NCBI GenBank assembly: GCA_964617875.1 | Contig: CAZUAI010000009.1 | Span: 30,463-94,462 of the forward strand | Reading direction: 5' to 3' | Length of the DNA: 64,000 nucleotides | Origin: CAZMVY01 sp964617875 | Lineage (GTDB): Bacteria > Planctomycetota > Phycisphaerae > UBA1845 > PWPN01 | Shown here: positions 41,492 to 50,088 of the stretch, piece by piece | Numbering within the stretch: position 1 is the first letter of the stretch | How the letters are laid out: each line of letters begins with the position of its first letter | Translations under genes and position numbers: made by a program | Notes under the pieces: model-generated | Told to the model about the DNA's origin: nothing | The model's database searches: none | The model's input: the letters and a program-made list of their open reading frames with translations, nothing else

Positions 41492-42378
41492 GGACGCGGA
41501 TCCCCCCTCGGGGCGGGCGGCGGACCGCCGATCCGGACCACCTGGGGCGTGATGAAGTAGAGCGATTCGTAGGCCCGCCCGTCGATCGTCTCGGCCAGCA
41601 GCGCGCTGCCGACGAGCAGCTGCCTCTGCACCTGCGGGCTCGGCCCAAGGAGGATGAAGTGGTCCGGCGGCACGACGACCTGGAACGCCAGCTCGCGCAG
41701 AATGCGGGATGCCTCGGTCTCGCGAGGCTGCACGCCGTCGCGGGTGACCTGCCAGCCCGGCTCGAGATACCGCTGGCGGATCTCCGGCATGATCCAGAGG
41801 GCGACGGAGTCGAGTTCCGTCGGCGGTATCGCGTATTCGATCCGGATGCCGGTCGTGCTTCGTGCAAACGTCGCCCCCGCCATGCCCCCGCCGGGCCGGT
41901 AGAGGAAGAGCACCTGGTCCCGCGGCACGGGGTTCACGTCGAGCGTCAGTGAACCGTTGCGCGCGATGATGCCGTCCGACCGCGTCCGCACGTCCCGGGT
42001 CGCGTCGAGGATGGCGCGGATCGGCGCCCACGAACTGGTCGAGCCGCGGCCCGTGCGAATGCCGTTGCGCTGGAGGTTCCGCGCCGCGTCGGCGGGCAGC
42101 ATATCCTCTTCGACGTGGTTCCAGATCTTGCCCGAGTTGCTCACCTCGCCCAGCGGGACCGAGGCGCGAAACACATCAAAGCGAACCTGCAGCATGATCG
42201 GGCGGGCGTCGCTGAAAGCCGAATGGCCCGCAGCAGAGAACGCATCGGCGGCGGCCGGCTGCGTCGCCGGGGGATTGGAGGCGGGGCGCGTCTGCGGCTG
42301 GAGCCATCGAGCCTGCTCCTGCGTGCAGCCGGCCAGCACGCAGGCCACCCATAGCGGTGTAGAACGCCAACCTCTCAT
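41488..42378 (-). CDS. Lipoprotein of unknown function
   Basis: About 296 residues. The N-terminus has a lipoprotein signal with lipobox LAGC, giving an acylated Cys at about residue 18. A Thr/Pro/Ala-rich linker follows, then a mainly beta domain (IMLQVRFDVFRASVPLGEVSNSG, LTLDVNPVPRDQVLFLYRPGG, FQVVVPPDHFILLGPS). This somewhat recalls the secretin-associated or LptE-like proteins, but the match is not firm. The ATG at 42378 is chosen because it gives a compact lipoprotein signal; a GTG at 42393 is also open. It is translationally coupled to the downstream PAS kinase by an ATGA overlap. Confidence 0.72.
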   Translation of the reverse strand: MRGWRSTPLWVACVLAGCTQEQARWLQPQTRPASNPPATQPAAADAFSAAGHSAFSDARPIMLQVRFDVFRASVPLGEVSNSGKIWNHVEEDMLPADAARNLQRNGIRTGRGSTSSWAPIRAILDATRDVRTRSDGIIARNGSLTLDVNPVPRDQVLFLYRPGGGMAGATFARSTTGIRIEYAIPPTELDSVALWIMPEIRQRYLEPGWQVTRDGVQPRETEASRILRELAFQVVVPPDHFILLGPSPQVQRQLLVGSALLAETIDGRAYESLYFITPQVVRIGGPPPAPRGDPRP

Positions 42379-42484
42379 GCAGCCCAAGCCCACCCTCCGA
42401 TAACGCGGCGACCTTCCAACAAAGGGTTTTCCCGTTTTGCCGCTTCCGGCGTTCAGTGTATGCGGCCGCGCGGCCGTGTCAACG

Positions 42485-43507
42485 TCACTTCACTTCCCAC
42501 GTTTCGCCGCCGGCCAGGAGCCTGCTCAGATCGCCGGGCCCCTGTTGGGCGGTCACGGCGTCGATCTGTTGCTGCAGGAGCGCATCGTACGTCGGCCGCT
42601 CCACGGCGCGAAAGACGCCCATCGGCTCGGGAAAGTCGGGGTGGCGCATCCGGCTGAGGGCGAAGGCGAGCGTCGGCGACTCCGCCTTCTCGTCGTGGAA
42701 GAGCAGGTCGTCCTCGCGAACGCCGTCGCCCAGCGTAACGACCTCGGGCGCCATCCCGCTCCAGCGGATGCCCTTGTTGCGCTCCGTGCCGAAGACGAGC
42801 GGCTTTCCGTGCTCGAGGTAGAGGATGTGGTCGGCCTTCTGCTCCTTGTTCGTGGCGTACTCAAACGCGGTGTGGTTGAACACGTTGCAGTCCTGATAGA
42901 TCTCGACGAAGGCGGTGCCGCGGTGCCTCGCCGCGCGGTCGAGGACGTAGCTGAGGTGCTTGACGTCCACATCCACGCTGCGGGCCGCGAACGAGGCCTC
43001 GGCCGCCAGCGCGACGGAGATCGCCCCCAGCGGCGTCTCGATGGTTCCGTAGGGCGTCGATTTGGTCTTCTTGCCGATCTCCGAGGTCGGCGAGTACTGG
43101 CCCTTCGTCAGTCCGTAGATGCGATTGTTGAAGAGCAGGATCTTGACGTCGATGTTCCGGCGGACGGCGTGGATGAAGTGGTTGCCGCCGATACTGAGCG
43201 CGTCCCCGTCGCCGGTGGCGACCCAGACCGACAGATCCGGGCGGAGGCATTTGACACCGGTGGCGATCGGGAGAGCACGGCCGTGGATGCTGTGCATCCC
43301 GTACGTATTGACGTAGTAGGGAAAGCGGCTCGAACAGCCGATGCCGGAGATGAAGACGAACTTCTCGCGCGGGATGCCGAGCGTCGGAAGCAGTTTCTTG
43401 ACCTGGGCGAGGATCGAGTAGTCGCCGCAGCCGGGGCACCAGCGAGGCTCCTGCGCGGTGGCGAAGTCCCTGGCGGTCAGTCCGGCCGGAGCGGTGTCGG
43501 CGGGCAT
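42485..43507 (-). CDS. korB: 2-oxoacid:ferredoxin oxidoreductase, beta subunit
   Basis: A 340-residue thiamine-pyrophosphate subunit. It has RWCPGCGDYSIL (first cluster cysteines), GIGCSSR, the TPP motif GDGDALSIGGNHFIHAVRRN and QDCNVFN (another cluster Cys). With the alpha/gamma subunit encoded directly upstream, whose stop touches this ATG with no gap, it forms an enzyme that oxidatively decarboxylates 2-oxoglutarate (or pyruvate) and reduces ferredoxin, or runs in reverse. A separate ferredoxin-like delta subunit is absent. Confidence 0.93.
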   Translation of the reverse strand: MPADTAPAGLTARDFATAQEPRWCPGCGDYSILAQVKKLLPTLGIPREKFVFISGIGCSSRFPYYVNTYGMHSIHGRALPIATGVKCLRPDLSVWVATGDGDALSIGGNHFIHAVRRNIDVKILLFNNRIYGLTKGQYSPTSEIGKKTKSTPYGTIETPLGAISVALAAEASFAARSVDVDVKHLSYVLDRAARHRGTAFVEIYQDCNVFNHTAFEYATNKEQKADHILYLEHGKPLVFGTERNKGIRWSGMAPEVVTLGDGVREDDLLFHDEKAESPTLAFALSRMRHPDFPEPMGVFRAVERPTYDALLQQQIDAVTAQQGPGDLSRLLAGGETWEVK

Positions 43508-45496
43508 CTACTTCCCCCCCTGTGCGAGCGTGCGTTCGATCGCCTCGCGAACCTCGTGGATGGCAAAGGGCTTGCCCCGCATCTGGTGGTAGCCCTCGGC
43601 CCCGATGCCGTACCGCGCCCGCAGAACGTCGCGGAACTGGCCCCGGTTCAGCTCACAGACCAGCACCCGCCGAAACGCCCGGAGGACGTCTGCCGTGTTG
43701 GCGGGGAGCGGGTTCATGTGGCGAAAATGGAGCTGCGAGACGGAGCGCCCCGCCTCGCGGGCCTGCTCGCACGCGGTGCGCACCGCGCCGTACGTGCCGC
43801 CCCAGCTGACGACCAGCAGGTCGCCCGAGGCCGGTCCGTCGACGCGAGCGGGCGGGATGTCCGTCGCGATGCCCGCGATCTTCCGCGCCCGCAGCGAGAC
43901 CATGCGTTCGTGGTTCTCGGGATCGTAGCTGACGACACCGGTGATGTCCTGCTTCTCGAGCCCGCCGATGCGATGCTCGAGCCCCGGCGTGCCCGGCAGG
44001 ACCCACGGCCGGGCCAGCCGCTCGTCGCGGGCGTACGGCGCAAACGTCTGCGGGTCGGCGGCGTGCGTGACCTCGATCTTCGGCAACTCGCTCACGTCCG
44101 GGATGCGCCACGGCTCGGAACCGTTGGCGAGGTAGCCCTCGCTCAGCACGATGACCGGCGTCATATAGCGGACGGCGAGGCGAAACGCCTCGAAGGCGAT
44201 CCAGAAGCAGTCACCCGGCGTGGCCGCGGCAAGGACCGGCATCGGGCACTCGCCGTGCCGGCCAAAGAGGGCCGCGCCGAGATCCGACTGCTCGGTCTTC
44301 GTCGGCAGACCCGTACTCGGTCCGCCGCGCTGCACGTCGATGACCACCAGAGGCAGTTCGAGCATGACGGCAAGCCCCATGGCCTCCGCTTTCAGCGACA
44401 GCCCCGGGCCGCTCGTGCCCGTGACGGCGAAAGCCCCCCCGAAGGCCGCGCCGATCGCCGCGGTAATCGCCGCGATTTCATCCTCCGCCTGGTACGTCCG
44501 CACGTCGAAGTTCTTGTGCCGCGACAATTCGTGGAGGATGTCGCTAGCGGGCGTGATGGGATAGCTGCCGTAGAAGAGCGGTTTGCCGGCGATCCGGGCC
44601 GCCGCGATCAGCCCGAGCGCCATGGCCTGGTTGCCGGTGACGGCGCGGTATCGGCCCGGGGGCACCTCCGCCCGCGCGACGGCGTAGCGGGCCGGGAACA
44701 GGTCGGTCGCATCGCCGAAGGCGTAGCCGGCCTTGAAGCTCCGCGTGTTCGCTTCAAGCACGTCGGGGTCCTTGCCGAACTTCTGACGGATCCACCGGAG
44801 CGTCGTCTCGAGGGGCCGGTCGTAGAGCCAGTACACAAGCCCCAGCGTGAAGAGGTTCCGCGAGCGATCGACGGCCTTGGCGGAAAGGCCGAGGTCCTTG
44901 ACGGCCTCCTTGTTCAGCCGATCGACCGGCACCTTGAAGACGCGGTACGAGTCGAGGCTTCCGTCGTCGAGCGGGTTGGATTCGTAGCCGGCCTTCGCGA
45001 GCCCGGCCCGGTCGAAGGCGTCCTCGTCGGCGATGATCATGCCGCCGGGCTCGAGGTCCGGCAGATTGGCCTTCAGGGCCGCGGGGTTCATCACAACGAG
45101 CGCCTGGACGCGATCGCCGGGCGTGTGGATGTCAGCCGAGGAGAAGTTGATCTGGAAGCCGCTGACACCGGCGAGCGTGCCGGCCGGCGCGCGAATCTCC
45201 GCGGGGTAGTCGGGAAACGTGCTGACGTCGTTGCCGAAGACGGCCGAGGCGTTCGAGAACTGCATCCCGGCCAACTGCATACCGTCGCCCGAATCGCCCG
45301 CGAACCGCACAACCGCCGACTTGATCTGCTTGAGTACCTTTCCGTTCACCGGGTGCGTTTCGACCGCGAAGCCGCCCGAGGAACGGCCGTTGACCGCCGC
45401 CTGTCGGCCGGAAGCATCGGCTGACCCCGCATCCCGCCGGTTCGCCGTGGCCGCCTGCTCGTTGCTCATGGCTTGCTGCGCAGCCTCACCGGGCAT
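43508..45496 (-). CDS. korA: 2-oxoacid:ferredoxin oxidoreductase, fused gamma-alpha subunit
   Basis: A 662-residue fusion: the gamma domain (about residues 60-235, RFAGDSGDGMQLAG and FPDYPAEIRAPAGT) joined to the alpha pyrimidine-binding domain (about 260-500, GNQAMALGLIAAARIAG, FYGSYPITPASDILHELS, EDEIAAI). A C-terminal domain follows (VVSWGGTYGAV, LHFRHMNPLP). The first 45 residues are Ala-rich and probably disordered. An ATG at 45469 could be the start instead. The 2-oxoglutarate preference is typical of this fused form but is not proven here. Confidence 0.92.
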   Translation of the reverse strand: MPGEAAQQAMSNEQAATANRRDAGSADASGRQAAVNGRSSGGFAVETHPVNGKVLKQIKSAVVRFAGDSGDGMQLAGMQFSNASAVFGNDVSTFPDYPAEIRAPAGTLAGVSGFQINFSSADIHTPGDRVQALVVMNPAALKANLPDLEPGGMIIADEDAFDRAGLAKAGYESNPLDDGSLDSYRVFKVPVDRLNKEAVKDLGLSAKAVDRSRNLFTLGLVYWLYDRPLETTLRWIRQKFGKDPDVLEANTRSFKAGYAFGDATDLFPARYAVARAEVPPGRYRAVTGNQAMALGLIAAARIAGKPLFYGSYPITPASDILHELSRHKNFDVRTYQAEDEIAAITAAIGAAFGGAFAVTGTSGPGLSLKAEAMGLAVMLELPLVVIDVQRGGPSTGLPTKTEQSDLGAALFGRHGECPMPVLAAATPGDCFWIAFEAFRLAVRYMTPVIVLSEGYLANGSEPWRIPDVSELPKIEVTHAADPQTFAPYARDERLARPWVLPGTPGLEHRIGGLEKQDITGVVSYDPENHERMVSLRARKIAGIATDIPPARVDGPASGDLLVVSWGGTYGAVRTACEQAREAGRSVSQLHFRHMNPLPANTADVLRAFRRVLVCELNRGQFRDVLRARYGIGAEGYHQMRGKPFAIHEVREAIERTLAQGGK

Positions 45497-45621
45497 ACTC
45501 GGAATCGACTCGCCCGGTCGATGGTAGACATCGACCTGGGCAATGTCAACAAACTGCGGACTTGACGCGGAGGGCCGCCCCGCCGTTCAATGCCGGGAAT
45601 GGCCGCACAGAGGATCACAGC

Positions 45622-46509
45622 ATGAGGGCCAAGAACGCGAAATCACGCCGGGACTTTCTTGCGAACCTTGCGGGGGCGTGCGCCGGTCTGCGGCTGGCCG
45701 CGCATCTGCGGGCGGAGCCGGGGGCGTCTGCCACCCGGCCGGCAGCGGCGCTGCCGCTGGTGGACCTTCACGTCCACCTGGACAACAGCAGCATCGACCA
45801 GGTCCTGCCGCTCTCGCGGGAGCGCGGGGTGAAGTTCGGCATCGTCGAGCACGCCGGCACGCGGGAGAACCAGTACCCGGTCGTGCTGAGCAACGACGAG
45901 GAACTGCGGGCGCACATCCGGAATCTCGACGGCAAGGGCGTCTACAAGGGCGTGCAGACCGAGTGGACGGACTGGCGGGAGTGCTTTTCGCGCGAGGCCC
46001 TCGGCGGACTCGACTACGTCCTGACGGACGCGATGACATTCCCCGGCCGTGACGGCAAGCGTGTGAAGCTGTGGGAGAAGGACGCCGCCGATCGCGTGGA
46101 CATGACGGACCGCGAGGCGTTCATGGACCGTTACGTGGACTGGCACGTCCGGATCCTCACGACGCAGCCGATCGACATCCTGGCGAACGTCTCCTGGCTG
46201 CCCGCCCCGTTGGCCGGCGAGTACGACCGTTTCTGGACCGAACGGCGGATCCGCCGCGTGGCCGACGCGGCGGCGAAGCACCGCGTGGCCCTGGAGATCA
46301 GCTCAAGCTTCAAGCTGCCGAATCTGCGGTTCCTCCGGATCGCGCGGGACGCCGGCATCAAGTTCACGTTCGGCTCGAACGGCCGGTATCCGAACATGGG
46401 GCGGCTGGAGTACAGCGTCGCCACGGCGCGCGAGCTGGGGCTGACCCGATCGGACCTGTTCATGCCCACGCCGAACGGGGCGAAGGCAGGGCAACGCCGG
46501 ACCTCTTGA
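45622..46509 (+). CDS. Tat-exported PHP-like metal-dependent hydrolase
   Basis: A 295-residue protein. It has a twin-arginine signal at the N-terminus (KSRRDFLANLAGACAG) and AGAGGA seven bases before the ATG. The mature protein begins its barrel with LVDLHVHLDNSS, the metal-binding HxH of PHP/amidohydrolase proteins, and continues with FGIVEHAG, ILANVSWLP, VALEISSSFKLPN and FGSNGRYPNMG, which supply further His, Asp and Asn ligands. Histidinol-phosphatase-like members have the same layout. Substrate unknown; export suggests a sugar- or phosphate-ester-related role outside the cytoplasm. Confidence 0.78.
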   Translation: MRAKNAKSRRDFLANLAGACAGLRLAAHLRAEPGASATRPAAALPLVDLHVHLDNSSIDQVLPLSRERGVKFGIVEHAGTRENQYPVVLSNDEELRAHIRNLDGKGVYKGVQTEWTDWRECFSREALGGLDYVLTDAMTFPGRDGKRVKLWEKDAADRVDMTDREAFMDRYVDWHVRILTTQPIDILANVSWLPAPLAGEYDRFWTERRIRRVADAAAKHRVALEISSSFKLPNLRFLRIARDAGIKFTFGSNGRYPNMGRLEYSVATARELGLTRSDLFMPTPNGAKAGQRRTS

Positions 46510-46598
46510 TGGTACGCTGCTGCGGACGGGCGCCGGCGTTCCGATGCCGAGGGCTTCGGACGCCGCAGGCGGGTTCGATCGAAGGGAGGCACCCACGC

Positions 46599-47066
46599 AT
46601 GGCCGGTCCCTACACGCGAGAGAAGATCGAGAACTGGGTCGGCGATTTCTGCACATCGGACGCGATCGCGGGCTTTGCGAGCGGGACGCGGGAGTTCGCG
46701 CCGGAGGTCCTGACGACGTTCCTCGTCGCCGCGTGCGACGTCCGCGGCGTCGAGCCCGAGGACGTCGAAGAGGCCGATCTGAAGACGGCGCTGCTCGGTT
46801 CGCTTGCCAGGGCAAACCTGCCCGCCGTGGCAAAGGGCGAGGTGCCGGCGCTCTGCGGGGCATTCCTCGCCCAACTGGAGGCCGAGGGCCGGCTGGGCGG
46901 CGGCCGGATGCTCGGCGCCTACGTCCGCGCCCTGAAGGAGGCCTTTGCAGACGCCGCCTCCGGCAAGCCCAAGCCCGTCACCCGGCCCGGCAGCCGCATC
47001 GGCCGAAACGATCCCTGCCCCTGCGGCAGCGGCCGGAAGTACAAGAAGTGCTGCATGCGGACATGA
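46599..47066 (+). CDS. Small SEC-C-motif protein
   Basis: A 155-residue protein. The C-terminus is a clear SEC-C zinc-binding motif, RNDPCPCGSGRKYKKCC, known from the SecA tail and from many small proteins. The N-terminal 110 residues are helical with no recognised family. GGGAGG lies nine bases before the ATG, which excludes the long upstream open frame. It follows the PHP-like gene by 89 bases and runs into the convergent beta-propeller gene. SEC-C often mediates zinc-dependent binding to SecB or nucleic-acid-associated proteins; the partner is unknown. Confidence 0.85.
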   Translation: MAGPYTREKIENWVGDFCTSDAIAGFASGTREFAPEVLTTFLVAACDVRGVEPEDVEEADLKTALLGSLARANLPAVAKGEVPALCGAFLAQLEAEGRLGGGRMLGAYVRALKEAFADAASGKPKPVTRPGSRIGRNDPCPCGSGRKYKKCCMRT

Positions 47067-47083
47067 CGGACCCACACCGACGC

Positions 47084-49111
47084 TCACCCCTTCTTCTTTC
47101 CCTCGCCTGAGGGAAGGGTATAGCTGTAGAGGTGGGAACCGCCGGCGAAGTAGACCCGGCCTTCGTGGAAGTCGCCGCCGGCGCCGATCGGGACCGGCGA
47201 CCTGGCGAGGAGCCGGATCGCGAATGTGCGCGGGTCGATGCATCCGATGCCCTGGACGAAGAGGACGTAGACGTCGCCCTGCGGGCTTCTGACGAAGATG
47301 CGGGGGCCCTGCTGAGAGTTGGTGAGCCCGAACGGCGTCTTCGTGTCCTGCTGGTGGACGACCCTGCGCCTGGCCGGGTCGAAGACGAAGAAACGGGCGC
47401 GGTCGACAAAGCCATAGACCAGTCCATCCGGGCCGGGGCCGAGGTCGGAGTACTCCTGAGCGCCCGGAAAGACGGCCTCGTGCCATTCCACCTTCTGCGA
47501 CACCATGTCGATGATGTAGAGTTCGGCCTGCGCGGCTTTCTTCTCGCCGCCGGTCCCGGGGCTCGTGGTCGTGCCGCCCAGCAGCCGGCCCTCGGGCAGG
47601 GCCGCGAGGCTCGTCGTGGCCTGTTCGGGGACGACCTGCGTGTGATCGAGCAGGATGCGTTTGCGCGTCTTGCGGTCCCAGAACATCAGGCCGCCGCCCG
47701 TGAATCCGTAATCGGGCGTGCCGCCGAGGATGAGCGTTGTTCCGTCGGGGTGCGCCAGCAGCTTATGCGGGCGGTAGATCACAGGACCGCACTCGGTCAG
47801 AAAGAGCGGGTTGGAGGCGGCGTTGCCCTTCTCGGTACGGACCCACGGCCTGGCCGGGTCCCACTCGAGCAGGAAGCCGTGCGTGTAACCGCCGACGAAG
47901 AACCGGTCGCCCTGCCGGGCCACCGTGTTCCACTGGATGTAGCATTCGCGGTTCGTCCATGTGTCGGCGTGCGGGTCGTAGCTGAAGAACCGCATCGGGA
48001 ACGCCGTGCCGCCGCAGATCGTGCCGTCCGGCGCGACGGCCAGCCCCATGATGTGCGCGCCCTCGCTGCGGTAGTCGAACCGGTGCCGGACGACCTTGCC
48101 CGTGCGCGGGTCCTCGACAACGAGCAGGCGCTCGACCGTATCGCACTCCTTCAGTCGCTTCCCGTCGGGAAAGGCCGCGTGGAAGAGGCTCTGTGAGCCG
48201 GTAACGCGGGGCTTGACCTGGATGGCGGGGCGTTTGCCGATCTTCCGCGCCTGCCCCTTGTGGAACTCATACCAGTTGTCCGGCTCGCCATCGGCGCGGT
48301 CCTGCGGCATGCCGGGAAAGCCGTACACCTTGCCGTTCATGTCGCGGTGGACCTCGGCGGTGCCGCGGACCCGCTCGTTCTCCGGGATCATGGGCCTAGC
48401 CCTGCCCGTGCGAGGGTCGAAGCCGATGATGTGGCTGGCCGTGCTGCCGATCCCGAAGTAGATCCAGCCGGCGTCGTCGGCGGCGACGTGTCGCTGGTAC
48501 TGCTGCCAGTTCTCCGTGTGTACGTGGCCGTAGTCCTTGAACTCGCGCGTCTTCGGGTCGAACGAGACGACGCCGCTTTGCGGGTACGTAACCGACCAGA
48601 TGACGCCGTTGTCGTCCTCGGTCATGCCCATCGCCATCTGCGGGGCGGTCTGGCGGTGGAAGGTGAAGGCCCGTTTGACAGGGTCGAACTCGACAAAATG
48701 GCTGTTGAAGTGGGTGTAGTACCGATTCCGGCTCGAGAGGATGGAGGCGTAGGGGCAGTCGCCGCCGGGAGGGAAGGGCATGGCGTACTCTTCGCTCTTT
48801 CCGGTCTCGGCGTCGATGAGCAACAGGGCGTATCCGCCACGGAGGTCGAAGAGCCAGACAAGCACGATGTTGCGCCCCTGGCCGTCTACGGTCGCCACGA
48901 TGCCGCGGTGATTGCTGACCGGCGTGGCCACGCCGTGGTGCAGGAAGCCGTTGCCGAGGTCCTGCGTAGCGGCGGGGCGGGTCTCCGACGACGACGCCGT
49001 GGTGGCCGCCGCCGGTTCCGCCGCGTGGACGAGGCCGGCACCGGCTGCCGCGATCACGGCGGACAATCCGCGGACCAACCATGGGACGCAACGTGTGTTC
49101 AGGGCTGCCAT
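47084..49111 (-). CDS. Secreted beta-propeller-like protein
   Basis: About 675 residues. GAGGAGG sits seven bases before the ATG, and a signal peptide follows (VPWLVRGLSAVIAAAGAGLVHAAEP). The mature part consists of repeated four-strand blades (FDPKTREFKDYG, GFDPRTGRA, VEDPRTGKVV, FFSYDPHADTW and GLMFWDRKTRKR are repeat edges), as in Kelch, PQQ-like or SMP-30-like propellers. No catalytic residues can be assigned. It stands alone, and its gene ends 17 bases from the SEC-C gene in convergent orientation. Confidence 0.78.
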   Translation of the reverse strand: MAALNTRCVPWLVRGLSAVIAAAGAGLVHAAEPAAATTASSSETRPAATQDLGNGFLHHGVATPVSNHRGIVATVDGQGRNIVLVWLFDLRGGYALLLIDAETGKSEEYAMPFPPGGDCPYASILSSRNRYYTHFNSHFVEFDPVKRAFTFHRQTAPQMAMGMTEDDNGVIWSVTYPQSGVVSFDPKTREFKDYGHVHTENWQQYQRHVAADDAGWIYFGIGSTASHIIGFDPRTGRARPMIPENERVRGTAEVHRDMNGKVYGFPGMPQDRADGEPDNWYEFHKGQARKIGKRPAIQVKPRVTGSQSLFHAAFPDGKRLKECDTVERLLVVEDPRTGKVVRHRFDYRSEGAHIMGLAVAPDGTICGGTAFPMRFFSYDPHADTWTNRECYIQWNTVARQGDRFFVGGYTHGFLLEWDPARPWVRTEKGNAASNPLFLTECGPVIYRPHKLLAHPDGTTLILGGTPDYGFTGGGLMFWDRKTRKRILLDHTQVVPEQATTSLAALPEGRLLGGTTTSPGTGGEKKAAQAELYIIDMVSQKVEWHEAVFPGAQEYSDLGPGPDGLVYGFVDRARFFVFDPARRRVVHQQDTKTPFGLTNSQQGPRIFVRSPQGDVYVLFVQGIGCIDPRTFAIRLLARSPVPIGAGGDFHEGRVYFAGGSHLYSYTLPSGEGKKKG

Positions 49112-49789
49112 CAGCGGACCTCCTCGTTTTTCATGTTCCCGCGCGACCATTGGAACCGGCGTCGGGCCGGGACGCAATTGCGAATACCGGGCGCGGCGGT
49201 GTTCGCCGCGGCATGGTGACCGACTGGGTCGGCCGTGGTGCAGAGCGGCGCGATTGGCGTCCCGCGGGGGGTAGTCACGACCGCGCAGCGGACTGACGCA
49301 AATCGCGAAATATCTCGCAAAGCTTTGTCATGCATATGGTTATAGAAGCTTCGGCGTCTGGCGCGGTGGGTTCGTTTGGTCGTGGCGCTTGCATGCGATC
49401 GGCCAAGCGGACCATGCCGGACACCATACGAGGCACAAGAAGGCGCGAAGGCCCCGTGCCCAATGCGCGCAAGCGGTCCCGCCCTCAAACCGGTGGCGAA
49501 GAAGAGGAGCGGGGAGGCCAAACGGCGGGCATTTGTCGGACGCATACGCGGTATGCTCAGGTGAACGGCTTCCGCTCAAACGAGGGGACCCCTGTTCACT
49601 TTTTCAGAAAGAACGCCCCAATGCGCATATCACCGCCCGTGCTCCACTCGCGCCGGCCGGCAACCGGGCGCTTGATTCTCGGGGGCGGACAGGTTAATGT
49701 ATCGGGGCGGTTGCCGGCCGAAGCGGGTGTGGCGCCCGGAAAAGACACGGCAGGGTAGACGCCAGCAACCGCAGTCCGGGCCACGGGTT
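49112..49789. other. 678-bp gene-free stretch before tRNA-Lys
   Basis: This is the longest stretch without a supported gene. It holds the propeller gene promoter on its left. In the middle, 49421-49460 is rich in CACxAxACGAGGCAC/GAAGG-like units that recall a common dispersed repeat. A C/T-rich segment at 49591-49606 (cctgttcacttttt) has a nearly palindromic neighbour. Small open frames exist on both strands but lack family features or ribosome-binding sites. It could hide a small RNA. Confidence 0.35.
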
Positions 49790-49862
49790 GCGCCGATAGC
49801 TCAATTGGCAGAGCAGCAGACTCTTAATCTGCGGGTTCTAGGTTCGATTCCTAGTCGGCGCA
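49790..49862 (+). tRNA. tRNA-Lys (anticodon CTT)
   Basis: The cloverleaf is complete. The acceptor stem GCGCCGA pairs with TCGGCGC. There is a D arm GCTC-AATTGGCA-GAGC, an anticodon stem GCAGA/TCTGC with loop CTCTTAA (anticodon CTT), and a T arm CTAGG-TTCGATT-CCTAG. The discriminator is A. CCA is not encoded. It reads AAG, the frequent lysine codon in such GC-rich DNA. Confidence 0.95.
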
Positions 49863-50088
49863 TGTTGGATTCATTGGGGTTTTTCTCGTTTTCTCCATAG
49901 CCGACAAGGGGTTGCGCACCGTTGGACGATTCGGCGCGGCCGCCCACAGGGTCGCCCGGAGCCGCATCCCGCCTGCCCGGAAACGGCGAGCGGCGCGACA
50001 AGACAGAACGGGCCGAACGGGCCTCGCGCCCGCACGAAAGACGCCGGCCGCATGGCGAAACCTGGTCAGGTCGTTTCTTCGCAGGTGC

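Noticed and set aside
49330..49758. 142-codon open frame before tRNA-Lys
   Set aside because: No ribosome-binding site, low-complexity product, and no sign of conserved motifs.
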